This document shows positions 35,080 to 47,900 of a stretch of 64,000 nt of DNA, in pieces. Every line of letters begins with the position of its first letter. Position 1 is the first letter of the stretch. Where the stretch lies: assembly GCA_035048495.1 (NCBI GenBank), contig CM068549.1:9224000-9287999 (forward strand), written 5' to 3'. The position numbers and the translations under genes are program-made. Below the pieces are notes generated by a model that was not told the DNA's origin, did not search any database, and saw only the letters and a program-made list of their open reading frames with translations. Source of the stretch: Euptelea pleiosperma (lineage: Eukaryota; Streptophyta; Magnoliopsida; Ranunculales; Eupteleaceae).

Positions 35080-36290
35080 CATTGGATTGAAGCTATTGGC
35101 CATTGTTTACTGTTAATTAACTTGAAACCCACATTTGATGGTGTTAAAAATTTTGGAATGGGTTGATTTTTTCGTAGCTGTGATCTATTTGGTGAGGAGA
35201 TGACCCTCACAAAAATTCAAATCATTCTGATATGGGTCAGGCTCTGTTGACAGATATAAAATGACAGGGACACAATATAAGCCAGGTGGCACACTATTCT
35301 AGGATTCTGAACGTACGGATGCTTGTCCTATCCCATGTTGGACCTACAGACCAAAAATCAGCCCGATTAGTGATTTATAAGTGTTGCATCTTTGTACCTC
35401 AAATACTGCTCAAATTCGCATAGTTGAGATCAGCCCATGAAAATAGGTCCAATCCAAAGCCTATAAATCACTAATCAGGCTGATTTTTGGTTTGTAGGTC
35501 CATCATGGGATAGGACAAACATCTATACAGTCATAGTGCTGTAATGGTGTGCCACGTGGCTTATATTGTGTCCCTGTCATTTTATCTGTCATTTTATATC
35601 TGTCAACGGAGCCCGACCCTTCTGATATTCATAGCATGGTTTACAAGTTGAAGAATTATGTACTGTCTATTTTTACTGTTAACTTGAAACCCACATTTGA
35701 TGGTGTTAGAAATTTCAGAATGGGTTGATTTTTTGTAGGTGTGGTCTATATTGTGAGGAGATCACCCTGAAAAAAATTCAAATCATTCTTATATTCATAG
35801 GTTGGTTTACAAGTTGAAGAATTATGGACTGTCTATTTTTATTATTAACTTGAAACCCACATTTGATGGTGTTAGAAATTTTAGAATGGGTTGATTTTTT
35901 GTAAGTGTGGTCTATATGTTGAGGAGATCACCCTCACAAAAATTAAAATCATTCTTATATTCATAGGCTGGTTTACAAGTTGAAGAATTATGGATTGTCT
36001 ATTTTTTACTGTTAACTTGAAACCAACATTTGATGGTAGTAGAAATTCCAGAATGGGCTGATTTTTTGTGTGTGTGATCTAAATGGTGAGAAGATCACCC
36101 TCACAAAAATTCAAATCATTCTGATATTCATAGCACGGTTTACAAGTTAAAGAAATATGGATTTTTTTACCGTTAACTTAAACCCACATTTGATGGGGTT
36201 AAAATTTTCAGAATAGGTTGATTTTTAGTAGGGATGATCTGTATGGTGAGGAGGTCATCCTCACCAAAAATCAGCCATTTATTTATCTTC
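35080..36290 (+). repeat. Approximately 166-bp tandem repeat, about five copies
   Basis: The block ACTTGAAACCCACATTTGAT recurs at about 35120, 35682, 35848, 36015 and 36176. The later copies are 166, 167 and 161 bp apart. The first interval is lengthened by the MITE at 35234-35619. The units also share AAATTCAAATCATTCTGATA. Confidence 0.85.
35234..35619. mobile_element. MULE-like MITE with 9-bp target duplication
   Basis: This 386-bp element has long terminal inverted repeats (GGGTCAGGCTCTGTTGACAG at the left, complementary to the right end ...CTGTCAACGGAGCCCGACCC). The target duplication TTCTGATAT is at 35225-35233 and 35620-35628. A 9-bp duplication points to the Mutator superfamily. It has no coding capacity. 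It interrupts one unit of the 166-bp repeat, so it is younger than that repeat. Confidence 0.88.
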
Positions 36291-36594
36291 CATGTAGTTA
36301 GTCAATTTTTTTGTCAAAATTTATATATAGGGTCGTGATGTAACAAGGTGTTCCTGAGATCGTTTCAAATGCGGAAGTGGCATTTTTGGTAGTCACCACT
36401 GTCATCTAGGGCCACTAACCGCATGGATGTTTAGCTCACCCCTTAGTAGTATTTCATACAAAAAATCAGCTTGTTTGATGATTTTTAGCCATTGGTTTTA
36501 GTACTAAAAGAATGGTTGCATTCAACGGCTATAAGAAGCCTTAAAAGTTCTAAAATCCAATGGTTATAAAATCTAACGCCTTAAAAGTACTTCC
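36291..36594 (+). other. Unassigned AT-rich CACTA interior
   Basis: No ORF or recognised repeat is present. A short imperfect repeat of CCTTAAAAGT/ATCCAATGGTTATAAAATC is near 36535-36595. Confidence 0.35.
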
Positions 36595-36824
36595 AATACC
36601 TCCAGTCGGAGCAACAGCAACAGTGCCCTTCAAGAGGAGTTGACACGACTGCAAGTACAGATGGCAGAGCATGAGACTCGTCATCAGGACGAGCTGACTC
36701 ATATTCCTTAACAGATGGAGATACGGGACCAGAAGCATCTACAGAGAGAAGAGACGCAGCAGAGGGATTTAGAGATGCAGTTTCAGAAGCAGTTTATGGA
36801 TTTTCTTTAAAACATGCAGCCTCC
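36595..36824 (+). pseudogene. CACTA transposon ORF fragment, Gln/Glu-rich
   Basis: The frame reads through SALQEELTRLQVQMAEHETR and on to a Gln/Glu-rich helical stretch, with two internal TAA stops (near 36707 and 36808). Such a Q-rich coiled tail occurs at the C-terminal side of the plant transposase-associated (Transposase_24-like) proteins of CACTA elements. It is cut at 36824 by solo LTR S4 and continues at 39503. The family assignment rests on composition and on the CACTA terminus upstream. Confidence 0.5.
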
Positions 36825-39497
36825 TGAAAATAGGGTTTTTCCGCGTTGTTGGTTACGGAAACCCTAACTTCAACACATTTTTAATTAATCCGAGACTTTT
36901 AACCTGTAGAATGAGCAATTTTGCACAGTGGTTTGTGTCGGATGTCGATCCGCACTCGGGATTAGTCGGATTAGCGCGAATAAAAATAAAAACTGACGGA
37001 CCATCACAAGAAATAATAGATAAAAACAAACTTCATCATTCAGTGATCAAAATGTTTTATTACAATGCTTGAATAGAAAATAACATAAAATAAGATAAAC
37101 TAAAAAGTAATTTTAAGGAAGAAAATTCTAGAGAGAGTTAGAGAGAGAAAATGAAGTGGAGAGAGAAAGTTAGAGAGAGATCTCTAGAGGGAGTAAAAGA
37201 GATCTAGAGAGAAATATGTAGAGAGAGAACCTCCTAAAAAAAAACTAGAGAGAGAAACAAGAGATAGGGAGAGAAAGATAGAAAGAGAATCTAAAGAGGA
37301 GGAGAGAGAAAATGAAAAAGAAGAGAGAGAAAGTTACCGCTTACCCACCATGAGGAATGATCGAGTAGATCCAACAATTTGGGGAGATGCAGGTGGTAGA
37401 AGGATGGTTCAATCCTTCCTACCTTCTCTTCTTCTACTCTTTTTTTTTTTTTTTTTTTTTTTTTTTGCCTTGCTGTTTTTCTTTTTCTTTTCGACAAGGA
37501 GGTTGCCGGAGATGCTGTGGTGGAACGGCTAGAGGAGCAGGGTGCTTTGGCACTTGATGGGGAGTGGTTTTCCAAGCTGAGATGGAGGTATGCTATGGCA
37601 GGTCAGCAAGGGAGGTAGAAACCCAGCAGCGTGGAGGAGATGTTCACCCCTAACGGTGAAGTAGATCACCGTCAAGAGGTGACGAAGGTAGAGGCAGCAC
37701 TAGAGGGGCGGGAGTTGCAACAAGCAACACCCGAAATGATGTGGAGACGCTGACCCAGTCCGGCGATGAGGGAGAAGACGGTGGTGCAATGGCTGGATGT
37801 GCAGGCGGAGGAGACGGACTGGTGGAAGAGGAGGATCAGGGAGGAAGAAGTGGGGGCAGGCGTAGCAGGTGGAGAAGGAGGGGGCGTTGCCGGAGAGAAG
37901 AGGAGGCGCTGTTGCAGGCGGAGGAGACAGAACCCACCGTTCTCTCCCTCTTTTTTTTTTATTTCTTTTTCTGGTTTTTGTGAGAGAGGCGAGGGCGAAG
38001 CAGTGGAAGAGAGGAAAGGGAGAGACGATTTGGGACGTGAATCAGTAAAGAGAAGAAACGGTGTTGGAGAGGAGCAGAACGGTGAAGAATCTAGTTGTTA
38101 AATGAACCAGTCCGCCGGAGTTGCAGACCTGCAACTCCGGCAAGAAGGAGATGACGATGAAGAAGGGGAGAAGGACGAGGAAAGGATGTGGAGGAAGCAA
38201 AGGAAGGGAAAGTGTGACACGCGCGTGCTGTGTATGGCGGCAGCAGCGGTAGAGAGGCCGTGGACGACCGGAGTTGCAGGTTTTGCAACTTCGGCGTGAA
38301 GAAGGGAGGAGGAAGATGACCGGAGTTCTGCAACTCCGGTGTGCAAACGAAGAGAAACGGAGAAAGAAGAAGAAGAAGAAGAAGAAGAAGAAGAAGAAGA
38401 AGAAGGAGAAGGAGAAGAAGAAGGAGAAGGAGCGCCACCAGCTCACCGGAGAAAGGTCGCCGGAAGAGGAAGGAAGAAGAAGAAAAGGAAGAGAAAGGAG
38501 AAAGAGAAGGGAGAGAAGAGAAAGAGATTGGAGGGGGGAGAGAACCGACCCCTAGGGTTTCCAAGGGAGCCTTTTAAAGAGAGAAACCGTGGGTTTCTCC
38601 CTTAGAAACTCACGGTTTCTAATTTGAAAAATTATCATTTTTTTTAAGGTGCGTTTGGTCACCAAGTGAAAAATGCATTTTTCTCAAAAGCCCTGTCTTT
38701 TCAAACATGCTTCCAGGGTTTTGAATTAGGGCTAAATGACGAGGATCCTCCGATGAACGTAAGTTGTTGGATGATGAGATAGGGAGCTCACTAGATAAAT
38801 CAGATGATCGACCGATTGATCAGATGTTAGGGATGAATAATCGGATGGTCAGATGGTAGATCGGATGGCGATCGAACGGTGGATTTGATGGATGATGGTG
38901 ATAGGTTAAGGAGAGAGAGTTGATTAGAGCTAGGAGAGAGAATTAGGGGAGATTAGAGAAAAAAGGAGAGAAAAGCATTGGTAGAGGGTCTGGAACCCTG
39001 GTTTTTATTGTGTCGCTCCTCACTCTTCACCAGTAGAGCAGACCATCATTCATTGTCGATTCATGCGGCTTTAAACGCTTTGGTCCGTCTCGTGGTCATT
39101 GGCTCTCCCGCTCTCTTCGTTCTTTGGGCCGGCTCTTCGGTCCTCTTTTTCAACTCGTATTTGGCCCATATCTTCTAGTCATAGCCTGTGGGCTCTTTAA
39201 GCTTTGATAATGGGCTTTCATTATCGATTTGGGCCCACAAGTCTTGAGAATAGTCCCATCGGGGTTTCCTGCGATAGAAGAAGCGCGTAATGAGACTTTA
39301 TCAGAATGGCTTAATATCTAGACTTCCGAAAATGTGTTTAATGCATGCAAATATACCATTTCGTCCAGAAAAGTGTGTTCTACGCAACAGAAGAGACTAT
39401 TACGTAGAAAAGTAGATAAATAGAGTATTTTACGTAGGAGAATGCAATAACGCTAAAAGGATAATTGCTTAAAGTAAGCACTTTTGAGCGAATATCA
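36825..39497 (-). mobile_element. Solo LTR S4, minus strand, in the CACTA ORF
   Basis: This 2,673-bp segment reads, on the minus strand, TGATATTCGCTC... to CCCTATTTTCA. The perfect target duplication CCTCC is at 36820-36824 and 39498-39502. There is no internal domain. It is the same subfamily as the E1 3' LTR. It holds GTGCGGATCGACATCCGA (minus strand, near 36938-36955), a GA-rich block at 37120-37330, a run of T at 37440-37467, palindromes CCGGAGTTGCAG/CTGCAACTCCGG near 38114-38140, 38270 and 38320, and a GAA repeat at about 38364-38405. No gene is present. Confidence 0.92.
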
Positions 39498-39502
39498 CCT
39501 CC

Positions 39503-39596
39503 TCCATACAGCCTCCTATGCAGCCTCCCATGCAGCCTCCCAGCCATTCTGATGATGAGGATCGGGGGCATGATGATCTAGTTGATGATGATGAGG
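39503..39596 (+). pseudogene. CACTA ORF fragment after S4, proline and acidic tail
   Basis: One frame reads repeated PPMQPP, then SHSDDEDRGHDDLVDDDE, a Pro/Gln repeat and acidic tail that suits the end of the preceding coiled segment. It is one base out of frame with 36595-36824 by the simplest join. It stops at a donor-like GAG|GTATGT (39594-39599), after which the satellite begins within about 30 bp. Confidence 0.45.
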
Positions 39597-41065
39597 TATG
39601 TCCACATTTAAGTACTTTCTGTTATGAAAACTATAGTCATTTGTAGGTTTAGGCATTTAAGACTTAGAACTGAAATCTAATTCAGGACTGCGACGCCCAA
39701 ATCGGGCAAACGAGGTCGGATCTCCCGAAACTTCTTCCGACACTTCAAACGTGTTGAAACAAATGTGTTTCAAGAGACGGGGTCAAATTCTGAGGTCGAG
39801 TTAGAAAACTATAGTCATTTGTAGGTTTAGGCATTTAAGAGCTAGAACTGAAATCCATTTCGGGACTTCGACGCCTAAATCAGGCGAACGAGGTCGGAAT
39901 CTCCCGAAACTTCTTCCAACACTTCAAACTTATTGAAACAAATGTGTTGGAAGAGACGAGGTCAAATTCTGAGGTCGGGTGAGAAAATTATAGTCATTTG
40001 TAGGTTTAGGCATTTAAGACTTAGAACTGAAATCCATTTCGGGACTTTGACGCCCAAATCGGGCAAACGAGGTCGGACTCCCCCGAAACTTCTTCCAACA
40101 CTTCAAATGTGTTGAAACAAATGTGTTGGAAGAGACGGGGTCAAATTCCGACGTTCGGTTGGGTGATTGTAGTCATTTGTAGGTTTAGGCATTTAAGAAT
40201 TAGAACTGATATCCATTTCGGGACTTTGACGCCCAAATTGGGCAAACGAGGTCGGAATCTCTCGAAACTTCTTCCAACACTTCAAATGTATTTAAACAAA
40301 TGTGTTGGAAGTAATATGGTCAAATTTCGAGGTCAGCTTAGAAAACTATAGTCATTTGTAGGTTTAGGCAATGAAGAGTTAGAAATGAAATCCATTTCGG
40401 GACCACGACGCCCAAATTGGGGGAACGAGGTCGGAATCTCCCGAAACTTAATCCAACACTTTAAACGTAATGAAACAAATGTGTTGGAAAAGACGGAGTC
40501 AAATTCCGAGGTCGGGTTAGAAAATTATAGTCATTTGTAGGTTTAGCATTTAAGACTTAGAATTGAATCCGTTTTGGGACTTTAACGCCCAAATCGGGCA
40601 AATGAGGTCAGAATCTCCTGAAACTTTTTCCAACACTTCAAATGTGTTGAAACAAATGTAATGAAAGAGACGAGGTCAAATTCCGACGATCGGTTGGGAG
40701 ATTGTAGTCATTTTTAGGCTTAAGCATTTAAGAGTTAGAACTGAAATCCATTTCGGGACTTCGACGCCTAAATAGGGCAAACGAGGTCGGAATCTCCCAA
40801 AACTTCTTCCAACACTTCAAACGTGTTGAAACAAATGTTTTTGAAGAGACGGGATCAAATTCCTAGGTCGGGTTAGAAAACTATAGTCATTTCTAGATTT
40901 AGGCATTTAAGACTTAGAACTGAAATCCATTTTGGGACTTCGACGCCTAAATCTGGCAAACATGGTCGGAATGTCCCGAAACTTTTCCCAACACTTCAAA
41001 CGTATTGAAACAAATGTGTTGGAAGAGACGAGGTCAAATTCCGAGGTCTGGTTACAAAACTATAG

Positions 41066-44000
41066 TCATTTGTAAGTTTAGGCATTTAAGAGTTAGAACT
41101 GAAATCTATTTCGGGACTTCGACGCCTAAATTACGCAAACGAGGTCAGAATCTCCCGAAACTTCTTCCAACACTTCAAACGTATTGAAACAAATGTGTTG
41201 GAAGAGACGGGGTCAAATTCCGAGGTCAGGTTAGAAAATTATAGTCATTTGTAGGTTTAGGCATTTAAGACTTAGAACAGAAATCCATTTCGGGACTTCG
41301 ACGCCCAAATCGGGCAAACGAGGTCGGAATCTCCCGAACCTTCTTCCAACACTTCAAATGTTTTAAAACAAATGTGTTGGAAGAGACGGGGTCAAATTCC
41401 TAGGTCGGGTTGGAAAACTATAGTCATTTGTAGGTTTAGGCATTTAAGACTTAGAACCGAAATCCATTTCGGGACTTCGACGCCCAAATCGTGAAAAGGA
41501 GGTCGGAATCTCCTGAAACTTCTTCCAACACTTCAAACGTATTAAAACAAATGTGTTGGAAGAGACGGGGTCAAATTCCGAGGTCGGATAAGAAAATTAT
41601 AGTCATTTGCAAGTTTAGGCATTTAAGAGTTAGAACTGAATTCCATTTCGGGACTTCAACGCCTAAATTGGGCAAACGAGGTCAGAATCTCCCGAAACTT
41701 CTTCCAACACTTCAAACGTATTGAAACAAATGTGTTGGAAGAGACAGGGTCAAATTTTGAGGTTGGGTTAGAAAATTAGTCATTTGTAGGTTTAGGCATT
41801 TAAGACTTAGAACTGAAATCCATTTCAGGACTTCGACGCCCAAATCGGGCAAACGAGGTCAGAATCTCCCGAACCTTATTCCAACACTTCAAATGTTTTG
41901 AAACAAATGTGTTGGAAGAGACGGGGTCAAATTCCTAGGTCGGGTTTCATTTATAAGTTTAGGCATTTAAGACTTAGAACTGAAATCCATTTCGGGACTT
42001 CGACTCCCAAATCATGCAAAGGAGGTCGGAATCTCCCGAAACTTCTTCCAACACTTCAAACGTATTCAAACAAATGTGTTAGAAGAGACGGGGTCAAATT
42101 TCGAGGTCGGGTTTAAAAATTATAGTCATTTGTAAGTTTAGGCATTTAAGAGTTAGAACTGAACTCCATTTCGGGACTTCGACGACTAAATTGGGCAAAC
42201 GAGGTCGGAATCTCCCGAAACTTCTTCTAATACTTCAAACGTATTGAAACAAATGTGTTGGAAGAGACGGGGTCAAATTCCTATGTCGGGTTAGAAAACT
42301 ATAGTCATTTGTAGGTTTAGGCATTTAAGACTTAGAACTGAAATCCATTTCGGGACTTCGACGCCCAAATCGCGCAAACAAGGTCAGAATCCCCAGAAAC
42401 TTCTTCCAATACTTCAAATGAGTTGAAACAAATGTGTAGGAAGAGACGGGGTTAAATTCTGACGTTCGGTTGGGAGATTGTAGTCATTTGTAGGTTTAAG
42501 AATTTAAGAGTTAGAACTAAAATCCATTCCGGGATTTCGACGCCCAAATTAGGCAAACGAGGTCAGAATCTCCCGAAACTTCTTCCAACACTTCAAACGT
42601 GTTGAAACAAATGTGTTAGAAAAGACGGGGTCAAATTCTGATGTTCGTTTGGGAGATTGTAGTCATTTATATGTGTTGGCATTTAAGAGTTACAACAAAA
42701 ATCCATATCGGGACTTCGAGGCCAAAATTGGGCAAACGAGGTCAGAATCTCTCGAAACTTCTTTCAACACTTCAAACGTATTGAAACAAATGTGTTGGAA
42801 GAGACGGGGTCAAATTCTGAGTTCGGGTTAGAAAATTATAGTCATTTGTAGGCTTAGGCATTTAAGAGTTAGAACTGAAATCCATTTCGGGACTTCGACG
42901 CCCAAATTGGGCAAACGAGGTCGGAATCTCCCGAAACTTCTTTCAACACTTCAAACGTATTAAAACAAATGTGTTAGAAGAGACGGGGTCAAATTCCTAG
43001 GTCGGGTTAGAAAACTATAGTCATTTGTAGGTTTAGGCATTTAAGAGTTAGAACTGAAGAACATTTCGGGACTTCGACGCCCGAATCGGTCAAAAGAGGT
43101 CAGAATCTCCCGAAACTTCTTCCAACACTTCAAACGTATTGAAACAAATGTGTTGGAATAGACGGGGTCAAATTCCGAGGTCGGGTTAGAAAATTATAGT
43201 CATTTGTAGGTTTTGACAATTAAGACTTAGAATTGAAATCCATTTCGAAACTTCGACGCCCGAATCGGGCAAACGAGATCGGAATCTCCCGAAACTTCTT
43301 CCAACACTTCAAATGTGTAGAAACAAATGTGTTAGAAAAGACTGGGTCAAATTCTGACGTTCGTTTAGGAGATTGTAGTCATTTATATGTGTTGGCATTT
43401 AAGAGTTACAGCAAAAATCCATTCCGGGACTTCGACGCCTAAATTGGGCAAACGAGGTCGGAATCTCCCGAAACTTCCTCCGACACTTCAAACGTATTGA
43501 AACAAATGTGTTGGAAGTGACGGGGTCAAATTCCAAGGTTGGGTTAGAAAACTATAGACATTTGTAAGTTTAGGCATTTAAGAGTTAGAATTAAAATCCA
43601 TTTCAGGACTTCGACGCCTAAATTTGGCGAACGAGGTCGGAATCTCCCAAAACTTCTTCCAGCACTTTAAATGTATTGAAACAAATGTGTTGGAAGAGAC
43701 GGGGTCAAATTCTGAGGTCGGGTTAGAAAATTATAGTCATTTGTAAGTTTAGGCATTTAAGACTTAGAACTGAAATCAATTTCGGGACTTGGACTCCTAA
43801 ATCATGCAAACGAGGTCGAAATCTACCGAAACTTCTTACAACACTTCAAATGTTTTGAAAAAAATGTGTTGGAAGAGACGAGGTCAAATTTCGACGTTCA
43901 GTTGGGAGATTGTTGTCATTTGTAGGTTTACGCATTTAAGAGTTAGAACTGAAATCCATTCTGGGATTTCGACGCCGAAAATTGGGCAAACGAGGTTGAA

Positions 44001-44990
44001 ATCTCTGGAAACTTCTTCTAACACTTCAAACGTGTTGAAACAAATGTGTTGGAAGAGACGGGGTCAAATGCCAAGGTTGGGTTAGAAAACTATAGTCATT
44101 TGTATATTTAGGCATTTAGGATTTAGAATAGAAATCCACTTCGGGACTTCGACGCCCAAATCGGGATGACGAGGTCAGAATCTCCCAAAACTTCTTCCAA
44201 GACGTCTAACTTATTAAAACAAATGTTTTAAAAGAGACATGGTCAAATTCTGAGGTCGGGTTAGAAAATTATACTCATTTGTAGGTTTAGGCATTTAAGA
44301 CTTATAACTGAAATCCATTTCGGGTCTTCGAAGCCAAAATTGGGCAAACGAGGTCAGAATCTCCCAAAACTATTTCCAACACTTCAAACGTATTGATACA
44401 AATGTGTTGAAAGAGATGGGGCAATATTTCGAGCTCGGGTTAGAAAACTATAGTCATTTGTAAGTTTTGGCATTTAGGAGTTAGAACTGAAATCTATTTT
44501 GGGAGTTCGACGCCCGAATTTGGCAAACGAGGTTGGAATCTTTGGAAACTTCTTCCAACACTTTAAATGTATTGAAACAAATGTGTTGGAAAACACGGAG
44601 TCAAATTCTGAGGTTGGGTTAGAAAATTATAGTCATTTGTAAGTTTAGGCATTTAAGAGTTAGAACTGTATTCCATTTTGGGACTTCGACGCCGAAATTG
44701 GGCAAACGAGGTCCGAATCTCACAAAACTTCTTCCAACAATTCAAACGTGTTGAAACAAATGTGTTGGAAGAAACGGGGTCAAAATCCTCGGTCGGTTTA
44801 GAAAACTATAGTCATTTGTAGGTTTAGACATTTAAGACTTACAACTGAAATCCATTTCGGGACTTCGACGCCCAAATCAGGCGAACGAGGTCGGAATCTC
44901 CTGAAACTTCTTCCAACACTTCAAACGTATTTAAACGAATGTGTTGGAAGAGACGGGGTGAAATTCTGAGGTCGGGTTAGAAAATTATAG
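41066..44990 (+). repeat. Higher-order repeat copy 1 (3,925 bp, 22 monomers)
   Basis: It matches 44991-48915 at a constant offset of 3,925 bp with very few differences. It has private changes against copies 2 and 3, such as ATTTGCAAG at about 41606 and GACTTCAACG at about 41653. The boundaries are placed where the alignment stops and are approximate. Confidence 0.88.
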
Positions 44991-47900
44991 TCATTTGTAA
45001 GTTTAGGCATTTAAGAGTTAGAACTGAAATCTATTTCGGGACTTCGACGCCTAAATTACGCAAACGAGGTCAGAATCTCCCGAAACTTCTTCCAACACTT
45101 CAAACGTATTGAAACAAATGTGTTGGAAGAGACGGGGTCAAATTCCGAGGTCAGGTTAGAAAATTATAGTCATTTGTAGGTTTAGGCATTTAAGACTTAG
45201 AACAGAAATCCATTTCGGGACTTCGACGCCCAAATCGGGCAAACGAGGTCGGAATCTCCCGAACCTTCTTCCAACACTTCAAATGTTTTAAAACAAATGT
45301 GTTGGAAGAGACGGGGTCAAATTCCTAGGTCGGGTTGGAAAACTATAGTCATTTGTAGGTTTAGGCATTTAAGACTTAGAACCGAAATCCATTTCGGGAC
45401 TTCGACGCCCAAATCGTGAAAAGGAGGTCGGAATCTCCTGAAACTTCTTCCAACACTTCAAACGTATTAAAACAAATGTGTTGGAAGAGACGGGGTCAAA
45501 TTCCGAGGTCGGATAAGAAAATTATAGTCATTTGTAAGTTTAGGCATTTAAGAGTTAGAACTGAATTCCATTTCGGGACTTCGACGCCTAAATTGGGCAA
45601 ACGAGGTCAGAATCTCCCGAAACTTCTTCCAACACTTCAAACGTATTGAAACAAATGTGTTGGAAGAGACAGGGTCAAATTTTGAGGTTGGGTTAGAAAA
45701 TTAGTCATTTGTAGGTTTAGGCATTTAAGACTTAGAACTGAAATCCATTTCAGGACTTCGACGCCCAAATCGGGCAAACGAGGTCGGAATCTCCTGAACC
45801 TTATTCCAACACTTCAAATGTTTTGAAACAAATGTGTTGGAAGAGACGGGGTCAAATTCCTAGGTCGGGTTTCATTTGTAAGTTTAGGCATTTAAGACTT
45901 AGAACTGAAATCCATTTCGGGACTTCGACTCCCAAATCATGCAAAGGAGGTCGGAATCTCCCGAAACTTCTTCCAACACTTCAAACGTATTCAAACAAAT
46001 GTGTTAGAAGAGACGGGGTCAAATTTCGAGGTCGGGTTTAAAAATTATAGTCATTTTTAAGTTTAGGCATTTAAGAGTTAGAACTGAACTCCATTTCGGG
46101 ACTTCGACGACTAAATTGGGCAAACGAGGTCGGAATCTCCCGAAACTTCTTCTAATACTTCAAACATATTGAAACAAATGTGTTGGAAGAGACGGGGTCA
46201 AATTCCTATGTCGGGTTAGAAAACTATAGTCATTTGTAGGTTTAGGCATTTAAGACTTAGAACTGAAATCCATTTCGGGACTTCGACGCCCAAATCGCGC
46301 AAACAAGGTCAGAATCCCCAGAAACTTCTTCCAATACTTCAAATGAGTTGAAACAAATGTGTAGGAAGAGATGGGGTTAAATTCTGACGTTCGGTTGGGA
46401 GATTGTAGTCATTTGTAGGTTTAAGAATTTAAGAGTTAGAACTAAAATCCATTCCGGGATTTCGACGCCCAAATTAGGCAAACGAGGTCGGAATCTCCCG
46501 AAACTTCTTCCAACACTTCAAACGTGTTGAAACAAATGTGTTAGAAAAGACGGGGTCAAATTCTGATGTTCGTTTGGGAGATTGTAGTCATTTATATGTG
46601 TTGGCATTTAAGAGTTACAATAAAAATCCATATCGGGACTTCGAGGCCAAAATTGGGCAAACGAGGTCAGAATCTCTCGAAACTTCTTCCAACACTTCAA
46701 ACGTATTGAAACAAATGTGTTGGAAGAGACGGGGTCAAATTCTGAGGTCGGGTTAGAAAATTATAGTCATTTGTAGGCTTAGGCATTTAAGAGTTAGAAC
46801 TGAAATCCATTTTGGGACTTCGACGCCCAAATTGGGCAAACGAGGTCGGAATCTCCCAAAACTTCTTTCAACACTTCAAACGTATTAAAACAAATATGTT
46901 AGAAGAGACGGGGTCAAATTCCTAGGTCGGGTTAGAAAACTATAGTCATTTGTAGGTTTAGGCATTTAAGAGTTAGAACTGAAGAACATTTCGGGACTTC
47001 GACGCCCGAATCGGTCAAACGAGGTCAGAATCTCCCGAAACTTCTTCCAACACTTCAAACGTATTGAAACAAATGTGTTGGAATAGACGGGGTCAAATTC
47101 CGAGGTCGGGTTAGAAAATTATAGTCATTTGTAGGTTTTGACAATTAAGACTTAGAATTGAAATCCATTTCGAAACTTCGACGCCCGAATCGGGCAAACG
47201 AGATCGGAATCTCCCGAAACTTCTTCCAACACTTCAAATGTGTAGAAACAAATGTGTTAGAAAAGACTGGGTCAAATTCTGACGTTCGTTTAGGAGATTG
47301 TAGTCATTTATATGTGTTGGCATTTAAGAGTTACAGCAAAAATCCATTCCGGGACTTCGACGCCTAAATTGGGCAAACGAGGTCGGAATCTCCCGAAACT
47401 TCCTCCGACACTTCAAACGTATTGAAACAAATGTGTTGGAAGTGACGGGGTCAAATTCCAAGGTTGGGTTAGAAAACTATAGACATTTGTAAGTTTAGGC
47501 ATTTAAGAGTTAGAATTAAAATCCATTTCAGGACTTCGACGCCTAAATTTGGCGAACGAGGTCGGAATCTCCCGAAACTTCTTCCAGCACTTTAAATGTA
47601 TTGAAACAAATGTGTTGGAAGAGACGGGGTCAAATTCTGAGGTCGGGTTAGAAAATTATAGTCATTTGTAAGTTTAGGCATTTAAGACTTAGAACTGAAA
47701 TCAATTTCGGGACTTGGACTCCTAAATCGTGCAAACGAGGTCGAAATCTACCGAAACTTCTTACAACACTTCAAATGTTTTGAAAAAAATGTGTTGGAAG
47801 AGACGAGGTCAAATTTCGACGTTCAGTTGGGAGATTGTTGTCATTTGTAGGTTTACGCATTTAAGAGTTAGAACTGAAATCCATTCTGGGATTTCGACGC

